NCBI GenBank assembly: GCA_964625865.1
Contig: CAZVEV010000051.1
Location: 1 to 27,114, forward strand
Length of the DNA stretch: 27,114 nucleotides
Direction: 5' to 3'
Source: CAZVEV01 sp964625865
Lineage (GTDB): Bacteria; Planctomycetota; Phycisphaerae; SM23-33
Within the stretch, counting starts at the first letter, position 1, and each line of letters starts with the position of its first letter. A program made the translations under genes and the position numbers. The notes beneath the pieces are model-generated. The model did no database searches. It was not told the origin of the DNA and worked only from the letters and a program-made list of their open reading frames with translations. Positions 1 through 6,303 of this stretch are shown in pieces.

Positions 1-63
1 CGTCGTGTCCAACGCGCAACCGGTGGTTGCTCCGCTGCGCTGCGCGGCCCACGGCACCCGTTT

Positions 64-1350
64 TCACGCGTCGGCTCCGGGCTGTTCGGACAGGAAGGCT
101 TCGACGGACATCTCCTGCTGGTCGCCGGCGTCGAGATCCTTTATCGACAGGCCGTCGGGGCGGACGATGACGGCGCGGCGGGCGCCGCAGCGGTTGGCGG
201 CCTTCAGTTGCTTGCCCACGTTTTGGCGCTTGAAACTGTACTCGGCCGACAGGCCCCGCCCCCGCAGCGTGCCGACGAGTTTCAGCACGTCGCCCAGCAT
301 GCCGTCTTCGCCGTCGATGACGAACAGGTCCACCCGCCGGGCCAGCACGTCGGCGGGAACCTTGCCCTTCTCGTCCAGCAGAATGCCCAACACCACGTCG
401 CCCATGCCGAATCCGGTCGCCCCCACCTTGGGCCCGCCGAGGACCTGGAGCAGGTTGTCATACCGCCCGCCGCCGGCGACTGCTCGCAGGTCGGCACCGG
501 CGTCGAAGATCTCGTAGACGATGCCGGTATAGTACGCCAGCCCGCGGACGATGCGCAGGTCCAGGCGGCAGTACTCGCCGGCGCCCATCTCCGTCAGCAT
601 CGACATCAGGTCGCGGAGGTCGGCCAGGTCGTCGGCCGCGGGGTCCAGGTCCCCCACCGCTGCCGCGGCCTGGTCGAGGTCCGTCGCGTCCTGGAAGCGT
701 TCGACGGCGGCGACCTGCTCGTCGCTGAGCCCGGCGGCGGCGGCGAGTGTGCGGAACTCCTCGTCGGAGATCTTCGGTCGCTTGTCGAGTACGGGCAGGA
801 CGGCATCGAGCGACGTCTCCGGCACGCCGGCGGCGCGGAGGACGGCGGTGGTCAGGGCCCGCGAGCCGATCCGCACGGTCACGTCCCGGCCGCTCAGTCC
901 GACCTCGCGGAGGAAGTCGGCGGCGGTGAAGATGCACTCGGCGTCGGCGAGCACGCTGTCGGAACCGATCACGTCGACGTTCCACTGGAAGAACTCGCGC
1001 AGGCGGCCGCGCTGGGGGTTCTCGGCGCGGCACAGCCGGGGCACGGAAAACCACTTGATCGGACGCGGCAGGGCGTTGATCTTCGCGTTGACCATGCGGG
1101 CAAGCGCGGGGGTGATCTCCGGGCGGATCGCCAGCGACCGCCCGCCGCGGTCGGTGAAGTTGAACAGTTGGGAGGCGATCTCCTCGCCGCTCTTGATCGT
1201 GAACAGGTCGAGATACTCGAAGATAGGCGAGTCGTACTCCTCGAACCCGTTCCGCAGCGAGACGCGCCGCCACGCGTCGACGATCCAGTTTCGCAGGCGC
1301 ATCGGCTCGGGGTAGAAATCACGTGTTCCTTTAACGGGTATGATCTTCAT
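64..1350 (-). CDS. hisS: Histidine--tRNA ligase
   Basis: Class II aminoacyl-tRNA synthetase that charges tRNA-His in the cytoplasm. The 428-residue protein matches the usual HisRS length. Visible motifs are RPEIT (76-80), the motif-2 region CRAENPQRGRLREFFQ (107-122), the histidine-binding signature IVRGLAYYTGIVYEIF (267-282), GGGRYDNL (293-300) and the motif-3 stretch GFGMGDV (313-319). A C-terminal anticodon-binding domain follows from about residue 335. The start is the ATG opening MKIIPVKGTRDFYP, the normal HisRS N-terminus. It lies 15 nt downstream of the YkgJ-like gene on the same strand, so the two are probably co-transcribed. A small stem (GCAACC/GGTTGC, 16-30) lies 34 nt past the stop but has no U-tract. 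Confidence 0.97.
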   Translation of the reverse strand: MKIIPVKGTRDFYPEPMRLRNWIVDAWRRVSLRNGFEEYDSPIFEYLDLFTIKSGEEIASQLFNFTDRGGRSLAIRPEITPALARMVNAKINALPRPIKWFSVPRLCRAENPQRGRLREFFQWNVDVIGSDSVLADAECIFTAADFLREVGLSGRDVTVRIGSRALTTAVLRAAGVPETSLDAVLPVLDKRPKISDEEFRTLAAAAGLSDEQVAAVERFQDATDLDQAAAAVGDLDPAADDLADLRDLMSMLTEMGAGEYCRLDLRIVRGLAYYTGIVYEIFDAGADLRAVAGGGRYDNLLQVLGGPKVGATGFGMGDVVLGILLDEKGKVPADVLARRVDLFVIDGEDGMLGDVLKLVGTLRGRGLSAEYSFKRQNVGKQLKAANRCGARRAVIVRPDGLSIKDLDAGDQQEMSVEAFLSEQPGADA

Positions 1351-1365
1351 TGCAGGCGTCAGGGG

Positions 1366-1806
1366 CTATTCCCAGCCCATGCCTTTCTTGCTCATCTTGC
1401 CGAGTTTAGCAGTCCTTTTCTTCTTCTGCCCCCAGGCCTTGGCCCGGGCCCGGTTGAAGGCCTTCTTGCCAAGGGTCTTGCGGGCGTAGGTCTCAAGCTC
1501 TTCCGGCGTGTGGAAATGCTCCTCGTAGCCGTAGTCTCCGCCGGTATGGTCGCAACTGGCCGTCGCGTACTTCCGGCAAATCGTGGGCCGAGTCTCGTAG
1601 GCCTCGCACTGGCCCGCGTCGCCGAGGTGCTTGCACCGGTTGGCGATGGAGATAAACCAGTCGCCATCGTCAACGTGTACGGTCACGTCGTGATGCATCA
1701 GGAACCATCGCACGTCCTCGAACTCGTCATAGTCCGTCGGTTCGTCGATCTCGAAACAGAAGTACTTGCAGCACTTTGCGCCGCATTCCACACAGGTCAT
1801 GCTCAT
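1366..1806 (-). CDS. YkgJ-family cysteine cluster protein
   Basis: A 146-residue protein of the YkgJ / zinc- or iron-chelating family (CxxCxxCC domain). The metal-ligand pattern is clear: C5, C8, C12, C13 and C17 near the N-terminus, then C58, C67, C77 and C85. The last set lies around CEAYETRPTICRKY, a hallmark of the family. The C-terminal 40 residues are rich in Lys and Arg. The biochemical role of the family is not settled; it is thought to bind an Fe-S cluster or zinc. Two in-frame ATGs are possible. The upstream one is preferred because GGAGAG (1817-1822) lies 10 nt before it and 16 nt before the second. It precedes hisS by 15 nt. Confidence 0.85.
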   Translation of the reverse strand: MSMTCVECGAKCCKYFCFEIDEPTDYDEFEDVRWFLMHHDVTVHVDDGDWFISIANRCKHLGDAGQCEAYETRPTICRKYATASCDHTGGDYGYEEHFHTPEELETYARKTLGKKAFNRARAKAWGQKKKRTAKLGKMSKKGMGWE

Positions 1807-1873
1807 CGTATCACAACTCTCCGTCCAGCGGTCCGCCGGCCCCGCCGCCGTCGCGAAGCCTTTGCATCGCGCG

Positions 1874-1901
1874 ATTATACGTCATTGCTCCCGAGAATCC
1901 A
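1874..1901 (-). promoter_or_regulatory. Candidate sigma-70 promoter for the YkgJ-hisS operon
   Basis: On the minus strand a perfect TATAAT lies at 1879-1874. A weak -35 (TGGATT, 1901-1896) sits 16 nt upstream. The predicted start near 1867 would give a leader of about 60 nt before the ATG at 1806. Confidence 0.45.
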
Positions 1902-1990
1902 GCCCCGCGCGAGGCGGCGACGCATTGTCCGCAGACCAGGGCCCGTCAACCGCGCCGAAAAAAAAAGAGACGCGACGGCCAGAAACACCC

Positions 1991-2020
1991 TTGACTCGCC
2001 GGCGTGCCGGCCAGTATTAT
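1991..2020 (+). promoter_or_regulatory. Candidate sigma-70 promoter for the PEP-CTERM gene
   Basis: TTGACT (1991-1996) and TATTAT (2015-2020) are separated by 18 nt, close to consensus. Transcription would begin near 2027, leaving a leader of about 190 nt before the gene at 2221. Confidence 0.6.
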
Positions 2021-2084
2021 GATTGTGCTCAAAGTCACCGCGCGCGTCGTGCGGCGGCTAACAACGTGAACAAGGAGATGCAGA

Positions 2085-2306
2085 ATGGCTCGCTTCTGCA
2101 CACCCGATGGCGACCTGCTCGGTCATGGCAGTATCCCCATACGGACGCGTCGCGCGCCGCATACTCCCGAACCGCAGCCCGGAGAGGCTTCGGTGAAATC
2201 AAGGATAGGAAGGACATATCATGAAGAATGTCTCTGCGCGACCTGTCGGCCAGCTCGGGGCGGCGGCCCTGGTGTTCTGTGTGGCCTGCGGGCCGATACA
2301 CGCTGA
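2085..2306 (+). CDS. Possible upstream ORF in the leader of the PEP-CTERM gene
   Basis: An ATG at 2085 follows AAGGAG (2072-2077) with 7 nt spacing, one of the better Shine-Dalgarno sites in the window. The frame runs 73 codons and ends inside the signal-peptide region of the downstream gene, in a different frame. The peptide (starting MARFCTPDGDLLGHG) matches no family I recognise and is rich in Arg, Pro and Cys, as expected of a chance frame in GC-rich DNA. It may be a regulatory upstream ORF whose translation affects initiation at 2221, or it may be spurious. Confidence 0.22.
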   Translation: MARFCTPDGDLLGHGSIPIRTRRAPHTPEPQPGEASVKSRIGRTYHEECLCATCRPARGGGPGVLCGLRADTR

Positions 2307-3030
2307 CTCCATCGGTCTGGTGTACCTGGCCGGAGTGTGGGACGATGATTCGGTCCATGGTCTGACCGCAGGTCTTGCTGACATTGGCGCATACCCCGCG
2401 GGGGCCTCCAAACCCAATGCGCTGACGACCAACGGGACGGAAGTCTGGTCCGGGCACGCCTCGACGCATGAGGTGATCATCTACAACTCCGTCGGACAGG
2501 AGATCGGGCGGTGGGAGGACCCGGCGATGGCGCACCTGCAGGGGATGGCGATCATCTCGCCGACGGAGTTGGCCATCGCCACCGACAGGGATATCAGTCT
2601 GTACGATCCGTACAGCGGGGCGTTTGTGCGCACGATCCCGGTGCCCAACCTGGGCGTCTACACCGAAGGTCTCGCCTGGGACGGCGAGGTTCTGTGGCGT
2701 CTCGCGTTGCACCAGATTATCGCCACCAACATCACCGATGGCTCGACGGTCGCGGCCATCAACAACCCCGCGCTGTGGCTTGCGGGGCAACCGGGCAGGG
2801 GCCTGGCCTCCAACGCACCGGGCCAGCTCACCATCGCCGGCGAGACCGGTGACTGGTGGGTCGTCGAGACCACCACCGGCAAAGTGATTATCAGCGGCAG
2901 CAGCGCGCCGAGCACCTACGCGCTGGATGTCGTCGTCGAGTCGATTGCCATCCCCGAGCCGATAACCGCGAGCGTGCTGCTGGCCGGCTTCCTGCCTCTC
3001 CTGCTGGTCCGCAGACGCCACCGAAGGTGA
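2221..3030 (+). CDS. PEP-CTERM sorting-domain protein, beta-propeller-like
   Basis: A 269-residue exported protein. It has an N-terminal signal peptide (hydrophobic stretch about 10-24, likely cleavage near the HADS at 27-30). The middle is a repetitive beta-strand-rich region (phrases such as GLAWDGEVLWRLA and TEVWSGHAS) resembling SMP-30/NHL-type propellers. The C-terminus (244-269) is a typical PEP-CTERM signal: IPEP, a hydrophobic helix, then RRRHRR. PEP-CTERM proteins are processed by an exosortase and anchored or released at the envelope, often in organisms that make exopolysaccharide. GGAAGGA (2208-2214), 6 nt before the ATG, supports the start. The ligand or substrate is unknown. Confidence 0.85.
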   Translation: MKNVSARPVGQLGAAALVFCVACGPIHADSIGLVYLAGVWDDDSVHGLTAGLADIGAYPAGASKPNALTTNGTEVWSGHASTHEVIIYNSVGQEIGRWEDPAMAHLQGMAIISPTELAIATDRDISLYDPYSGAFVRTIPVPNLGVYTEGLAWDGEVLWRLALHQIIATNITDGSTVAAINNPALWLAGQPGRGLASNAPGQLTIAGETGDWWVVETTTGKVIISGSSAPSTYALDVVVESIAIPEPITASVLLAGFLPLLLVRRRHRR

Positions 3031-3047
3031 CCCGCACGGGGCGGGAC

Positions 3048-3076
3048 TTGGCCCCCCGCCGCGGGGTCGGTACACT
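3048..3076 (+). promoter_or_regulatory. Candidate promoter directly before the PQQ-like gene (near-leaderless)
   Basis: TTGGCC (3048-3053), a 17-nt spacer and TACACT (3071-3076) precede the ATG at 3086. The expected transcription start (about 3083) would leave almost no leader. The G-rich AGGGGGA lies only 2-3 nt from the ATG, too close for ordinary Shine-Dalgarno pairing. Confidence 0.35.
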
Positions 3077-3085
3077 AGGGGGACC

Positions 3086-4633
3086 ATGAAGATTCCATCC
3101 TCAACCGTGCGCGCGGTGCTGGCGATGACTGCCGTCGCGCTGATCCCCTTTACCGCATGCCCCGCCGCCGACAGTCCCCAGTGGGGCCAGGCCGACTCGC
3201 GGAACATGGTCTCGGCCGAGAAGAATCTGCCCGCCACGTTCGATGCGGGCACGACCGACGACGAGGGGCAGATAGATCCGAAGACCACTCGGTCCGTGCG
3301 CTGGACGGCGCGCCTGGGCTCGATCACGTACGCCAGTCCCGTCATCGCCGGCGGGAAGGTCTTCATCGGCACGAACAACGGGGCGCCCCGCGACGACCGC
3401 CACCAGGGCGACCGCGGCGTGCTGTTGTGCCTTGATGAGACCGGGCGGTTTCTCTGGCAACTGGTGGTACCCAAGTACGTCAAGGTCCGGTGGGCGGACT
3501 GGCACTACACGGGTATCTCCTCGTCGCCCAGCGTGGTGGGCGATCGCCTCTACGTCATGACGCACCGGGGCGAAGTGCTCTGCCTGGACGTCAACGGCCT
3601 GGCAGACGGGAACGCCGGCCCGTACACCGACGAGGGGGCGCACATGGTCGCCCGCGGGCGAAAGCCGCTCAAGCCCCGCGCGACGGACGCGGATATCGTG
3701 TGGGTCTACGACATGACCGCCGAGGTCGGCGTCGTGCCCCACAACGCGACGAACTGCTCGATCCTCGTTCGGGGCGACCTGCTGTACGTCTGCACGAGCA
3801 ACGGCGTGAGTTGGCGCCACAGCGACGTGCCCAACCCCGCCGCGCCCAGCCTGATCGTGCTGAACCGCAAGACGGGCAAGCTGGTGGCCCGCGACAACGC
3901 GAACATCGGCCCGAGGATATTCCACGGGCAGTGGTCGTCACCGGCGTTCGGGCGGGTCGGCGGGAAGGGGCTGGTCTTCTTCGGCGGCGGCGACGGCGTG
4001 TGTTACGCTTTCGAGGCCGCAACCCGCACCACGCCGTCGAAGTCCGCCCTGCTGACGACCGCCTGGTCGTTTGCCTGCGACACCAAGGGTAGATTGAACC
4101 CCGCCGCCCGGGCCGGCCAGTCCCCTGCCGACCCCAACGGTCCGAGCACCATCATCGCCATGCCCGTCTTCCATGGCGGTCGCGTGTACGTCGTCGCCGG
4201 CGGGGACCCGTGGCACGGCAAACGCAGCGGCGGGCTCTATTGCATCAAAGCCGACGGCGCGGGTGACATCTCGGCCTCCGGGCGATTGTGGTCCTACACC
4301 GACCTGGGGCAGTCGTGTTCGACCCCCGCAGTGGCCGACGGACTGGTCTACACCGCCTCGTACGACGGACGGGTCCACTGCCTCGACGCGGTAACCGGCA
4401 AGGGCCAGTGGGTCCACGACACCGGAGGGCGGATCACCGGTTCGCCCCTGCTGGCCGACGGGAAACTCTACGTCGCCACCGACCGTCGCGCTCTCCACGT
4501 CCTGGCCGCCGGAAAGGTCGCCAAGTCGCTGGGGACCGTCCGCCTGCCCAGCCAGGTCCACTCGACGCCCGTGGCGGCCAACGGCACGCTGTTCCTGGCG
4601 ACAGACCGCTACCTGTACGCCGTGGGCAAGTAG
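3086..4633 (+). CDS. PQQ-binding-like beta-propeller repeat protein, exported
   Basis: A 515-residue secreted protein. A signal peptide (hydrophobic about 9-22, then CPAADS) is followed by repeated blades of the PQQ/BamB type: SPVIAGGKVFIGT, SPSVVGDRLYVMTHRGEVLCL, STPAVADGLVYTASYDGRVHCLDAVTG, GSPLLADGKLYVATD and a last blade ending in LYAVGK. The blades span most of the chain, giving a probable eight-bladed propeller. No quinoprotein dehydrogenase catalytic motif or haem-c CxxCH was seen, so it is more likely a binding or scaffold protein than an alcohol dehydrogenase. Such proteins are abundant in Planctomycetota. It starts 55 nt after the PEP-CTERM gene and may have its own promoter. Its stop lies 1 nt before a palindromic element. 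Confidence 0.85.
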   Translation: MKIPSSTVRAVLAMTAVALIPFTACPAADSPQWGQADSRNMVSAEKNLPATFDAGTTDDEGQIDPKTTRSVRWTARLGSITYASPVIAGGKVFIGTNNGAPRDDRHQGDRGVLLCLDETGRFLWQLVVPKYVKVRWADWHYTGISSSPSVVGDRLYVMTHRGEVLCLDVNGLADGNAGPYTDEGAHMVARGRKPLKPRATDADIVWVYDMTAEVGVVPHNATNCSILVRGDLLYVCTSNGVSWRHSDVPNPAAPSLIVLNRKTGKLVARDNANIGPRIFHGQWSSPAFGRVGGKGLVFFGGGDGVCYAFEAATRTTPSKSALLTTAWSFACDTKGRLNPAARAGQSPADPNGPSTIIAMPVFHGGRVYVVAGGDPWHGKRSGGLYCIKADGAGDISASGRLWSYTDLGQSCSTPAVADGLVYTASYDGRVHCLDAVTGKGQWVHDTGGRITGSPLLADGKLYVATDRRALHVLAAGKVAKSLGTVRLPSQVHSTPVAANGTLFLATDRYLYAVGK

Positions 4634-4634
4634 C

Positions 4635-4706
4635 CGTAGGGCGTGCAACTGGTTGCACGCGAAACGAACGGCCAATCCCCTCCGCGTGCAACGAGTTGCA
4701 CGCCCC
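4635..4706 (+). repeat. Stop-adjacent nested palindromic element, copy A
   Basis: The element starts CGTAGG, then holds two self-palindromic arms: GCGTGCAAC-TG-GTTGCACGC (4641-4660) and GCGTGCAAC-GA-GTTGCACGC (4684-4703), separated by 23 nt. It begins 1 nt after the stop codon of the PQQ-like gene and ends 28 nt before the stop of the convergent receiver-TIR gene. It could act as a bidirectional hairpin terminator. Similar copies lie at 10955, 18751 and 20494. Confidence 0.9.
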
Positions 4707-4733
4707 ACCGCCGGGTGCGAGGACAACGAACCG

Positions 4734-5600
4734 CTACAGCCATTCGCGCAGTTCGCGCCGGATCTCGGCGTCTGCGGCGTCGATGCCGTCGGTTATGTCG
4801 ATGCTGATCATTCCCCCGATGTCGCTGGGCAGTTCGACGGGGTGCCGGTACAAGAGGATGACGCGGCCGGTGTTTCGCCCGAGCACACCGAGAAAGTACC
4901 CCATCTCGAAGATCACGTTCTGGCGCGACCGTCGCGAGGTGGGGGCCGAGTCATCTCGTGACACCACCTCGTCGTCGGGCGTCAGCAGGACGAAGACGAT
5001 ATCGACGGCATGGGTGTAGCCTTCGAGTTTCTCGATCAGGGTCTGCCCGTGGGAGGGCAGGTCGCGAAGCACCAGCGGTTCGGGAAACCCGAGGGTTTCC
5101 TGGAGGTATGACGTGACCGAGTGCATCGTCTTCTCGTCATGCCCGTGCACGATGAACGTCTTGGGCCTGGCGCCCGAGGAGATGCCGTTCAGTGCCTCGT
5201 CCAGGAGGTCCCGAACGGGCGCATCGCCGGCCCTCTTGGCCACGAGATGCGCGTTGCCCATTTCCATCACCTCGGCCCGCAGCGCCCGGTCATACGCGTC
5301 GGTCCAGAAGATGATCGGAACGCGTTTGAACTTCCGGCGCAGTTCCCGGGCCAGTACCACTCCCGTGCGCCGGCCCCCGTCGGCTTCCAGGGCCCCTATC
5401 TCCCCTCCCGGTTCGAGGGGCAACTGCACGTCCGTGACGGCCACGTCAATATGCCCTTGCTCTCGGATGATCTTCATCACCTCGCCGGAGTCACTCGCGG
5501 TCAGGACCTCGTAGCCCTCCCGGCGGAGCACGCGCGCGAACTCGTCCAGCAGCAGGAGTTCATCCTCAACGAACAATATGGTTGCACGGCGTTGGGACAT
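4734..5600 (-). CDS. Response-regulator receiver fused to a TIR-like (CAP12/Pycsar-type) domain
   Basis: A 288-residue two-domain protein. Residues 5-140 form a CheY-like receiver: acidic pair E12/D13, phospho-acceptor D57 in VTDVQLP, T100 and K122. It has an unusually long loop after D57 (about 61-80). Residues 147-288 match the predicted nucleotide-binding TIR-like family (Pfam PF10137 type): FIVHGHDE (149-156), GQTLIEKLE (185-193), VFVLLTPDD (202-210), RQNVIFEMGYFLGVLGR (226-242) and ELPSDI (256-261). E232 is at the position expected for the NADase glutamate. Relatives of this domain are effectors that hydrolyse NAD+ in CBASS and Pycsar anti-phage systems. GAGGG (5606-5610) supports the start. 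The HPr gene lies 16 nt upstream in the same operon. NADase activity and defence function are inference; no cyclase gene is nearby. Confidence 0.85.
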   Translation of the reverse strand: MSQRRATILFVEDELLLLDEFARVLRREGYEVLTASDSGEVMKIIREQGHIDVAVTDVQLPLEPGGEIGALEADGGRRTGVVLARELRRKFKRVPIIFWTDAYDRALRAEVMEMGNAHLVAKRAGDAPVRDLLDEALNGISSGARPKTFIVHGHDEKTMHSVTSYLQETLGFPEPLVLRDLPSHGQTLIEKLEGYTHAVDIVFVLLTPDDEVVSRDDSAPTSRRSRQNVIFEMGYFLGVLGRNTGRVILLYRHPVELPSDIGGMISIDITDGIDAADAEIRRELREWL

Positions 5601-5616
5601 GGAAACCCTCGTCAGG

Positions 5617-5904
5617 TCATTTCACTTCCGCAAACATGAGGTCGTCATCGCGTAACTCTCGCAGGGCATTGATGGCCAGTTCGGCGTCCTGGCCTTCACA
5701 GGTCACTTCGACCCTGGCGCCGCGCTCGCAGGCCAGCGTCAACATCCCCAGGATACTCTTGCCGTCGACCACTTCGTCATCCTTGCGAAAGGTGACCGTA
5801 CAGTCGAGATCCTTAAGACACATGACGACGACCGCAGCGGGCCGGGCGTGCAATCCGATATTCCTGACTTCGAGGGTGGCCTTACGTATCATTGCATTAC
5901 TCAT
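5617..5904 (-). CDS. ptsH: HPr family phosphocarrier protein
   Basis: A 95-residue HPr domain protein. The active-site motif IGLHARPAA has the phosphorylatable His19 and the conserved Arg21. DGKSILGMLTLA holds Ser50, the counterpart of the regulatory Ser46 that HPr kinase modifies. It relays phosphate from enzyme I to sugar-specific EIIA proteins, or acts in a regulatory PTS when no transporter is present. Either ATG (5904, or 5892 at Met5) could be the start; neither has a strong ribosome-binding site. It is the first gene of a two-gene operon with the receiver-TIR fusion. No enzyme I, EIIA or HPr kinase gene is in the window, so its partners are unknown. Confidence 0.9.
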   Translation of the reverse strand: MSNAMIRKATLEVRNIGLHARPAAVVVMCLKDLDCTVTFRKDDEVVDGKSILGMLTLACERGARVEVTCEGQDAELAINALRELRDDDLMFAEVK

Positions 5905-5939
5905 TCACTGTCCGGTACTCAAGACTCGACAACGCCGTG

Positions 5940-5968
5940 ACCTTACGCCCGGGCAGACGGCGAGTCAA
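5940..5968 (-). promoter_or_regulatory. Candidate sigma-70 promoter for the HPr-TIR operon
   Basis: On the minus strand TTGACT (5968-5963) is followed after exactly 17 nt by TAAGGT (5945-5940). The predicted transcript would start near 5933, with a leader of about 30 nt. Confidence 0.5.
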
Positions 5969-6048
5969 GACACGTACACGGGAGGGGCGGCCGCACTGAC
6001 CTGGTCTCGTGGCGGAGAGTCCCCGAGGCGCGGACGCAACGGAAACAC

Positions 6049-6084
6049 GGCGAGCAACCTGCCTGCCGGCAGGCAGGGCTCGCC
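6049..6084. repeat. 36-bp palindromic element with CCTGCCTGCC/GGCAGGCAGG core
   Basis: A perfect 20-bp palindrome (6058-6077) is flanked by a further inverted pair, GGCGAGC (6049-6055) and GCTCGCC (6078-6084). One side carries an unpaired AA and a one-base offset. This shape suggests a REP-like mobile or structural element. Only one copy is in the window. Confidence 0.75.
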
Positions 6085-6190
6085 CGCCAAACGATGCGCC
6101 CGGACGACGTAGACCGGCGTTCCGTATGCGACGTTTCGCGGCGGGGCTCTTGCCAGGGCGCAGCCTTGGCGAAGCCCGAGGCCCCGCGAG

Positions 6191-6210
6191 CGGCGTCGCT
6201 TGCGACGCCG
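6191..6210. repeat. Inverted repeat CGGCGTCGC-TT-GCGACGCCG
   Basis: Nine-bp perfect arms flank a 2-nt centre, about 95 bp upstream of cimA. It could be an operator, a REP-like unit or a transcript hairpin. Confidence 0.7.
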
Positions 6211-6280
6211 ATGTGCAGCGAGTACGCTATGTGATCCAATGAAAGCACACACCTGCGGAGTTGTACTTCCGCGGGCGATA

Positions 6281-6296
6281 TCTCCGTAACGGAGAG
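6281..6296 (+). promoter_or_regulatory. Ribosome-binding site of cimA inside a short hairpin
   Basis: GGAGAG (6291-6296) lies 7 nt before the cimA ATG. TCTCCG-TAA-CGGAGA (6281-6295) would pair six bases and sequester it, which may limit translation. Confidence 0.45.
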
Positions 6297-6303
6297 CACA
6301 ACG

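Larger units (their letters stand above)
1807..2220. other. Divergent intergenic region (414 bp)
   Basis: This region separates the minus-strand YkgJ-hisS operon from the plus-strand PEP-CTERM gene. It holds a promoter-like box for each direction, a short A-tract near 1960-1968, and a long predicted leader (about 2027-2220) containing a small open frame with a good ribosome-binding site. No RNA gene or mobile element was recognised. Confidence 0.6.
5905..6303. other. Divergent intergenic region rich in palindromes (399 bp)
   Basis: This lies between the HPr operon (minus) and cimA (plus). It contains a good minus-strand promoter (5940-5968), a 36-bp imperfect palindrome (6049-6084), a 20-bp near-perfect palindrome (6191-6210), and a short hairpin overlapping the cimA ribosome-binding site (6281-6296). 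A weak plus-strand promoter (TTGCGA 6200-6205, 17 nt, TACGCT 6223-6228) overlaps the second palindrome. No coding sequence was recognised. Confidence 0.6.

Noticed and set aside
2035..3483. A 482-codon minus-strand frame over the PEP-CTERM and PQQ-like genes
   Set aside because: It spans two genes with clear signal peptides and a PEP-CTERM tail on the other strand, and its translation shows no domain.
4635..4706. CRISPR repeats
   Set aside because: The repeated arms occur only in pairs per locus, without regularly spaced unique spacers, and the loci are kilobases apart.
4734..5600. A complete CBASS or Pycsar operon around the TIR protein
   Set aside because: No cyclase, SAVED, STING or ubiquitin-like gene lies nearby; the neighbours are HPr and a beta-propeller protein.
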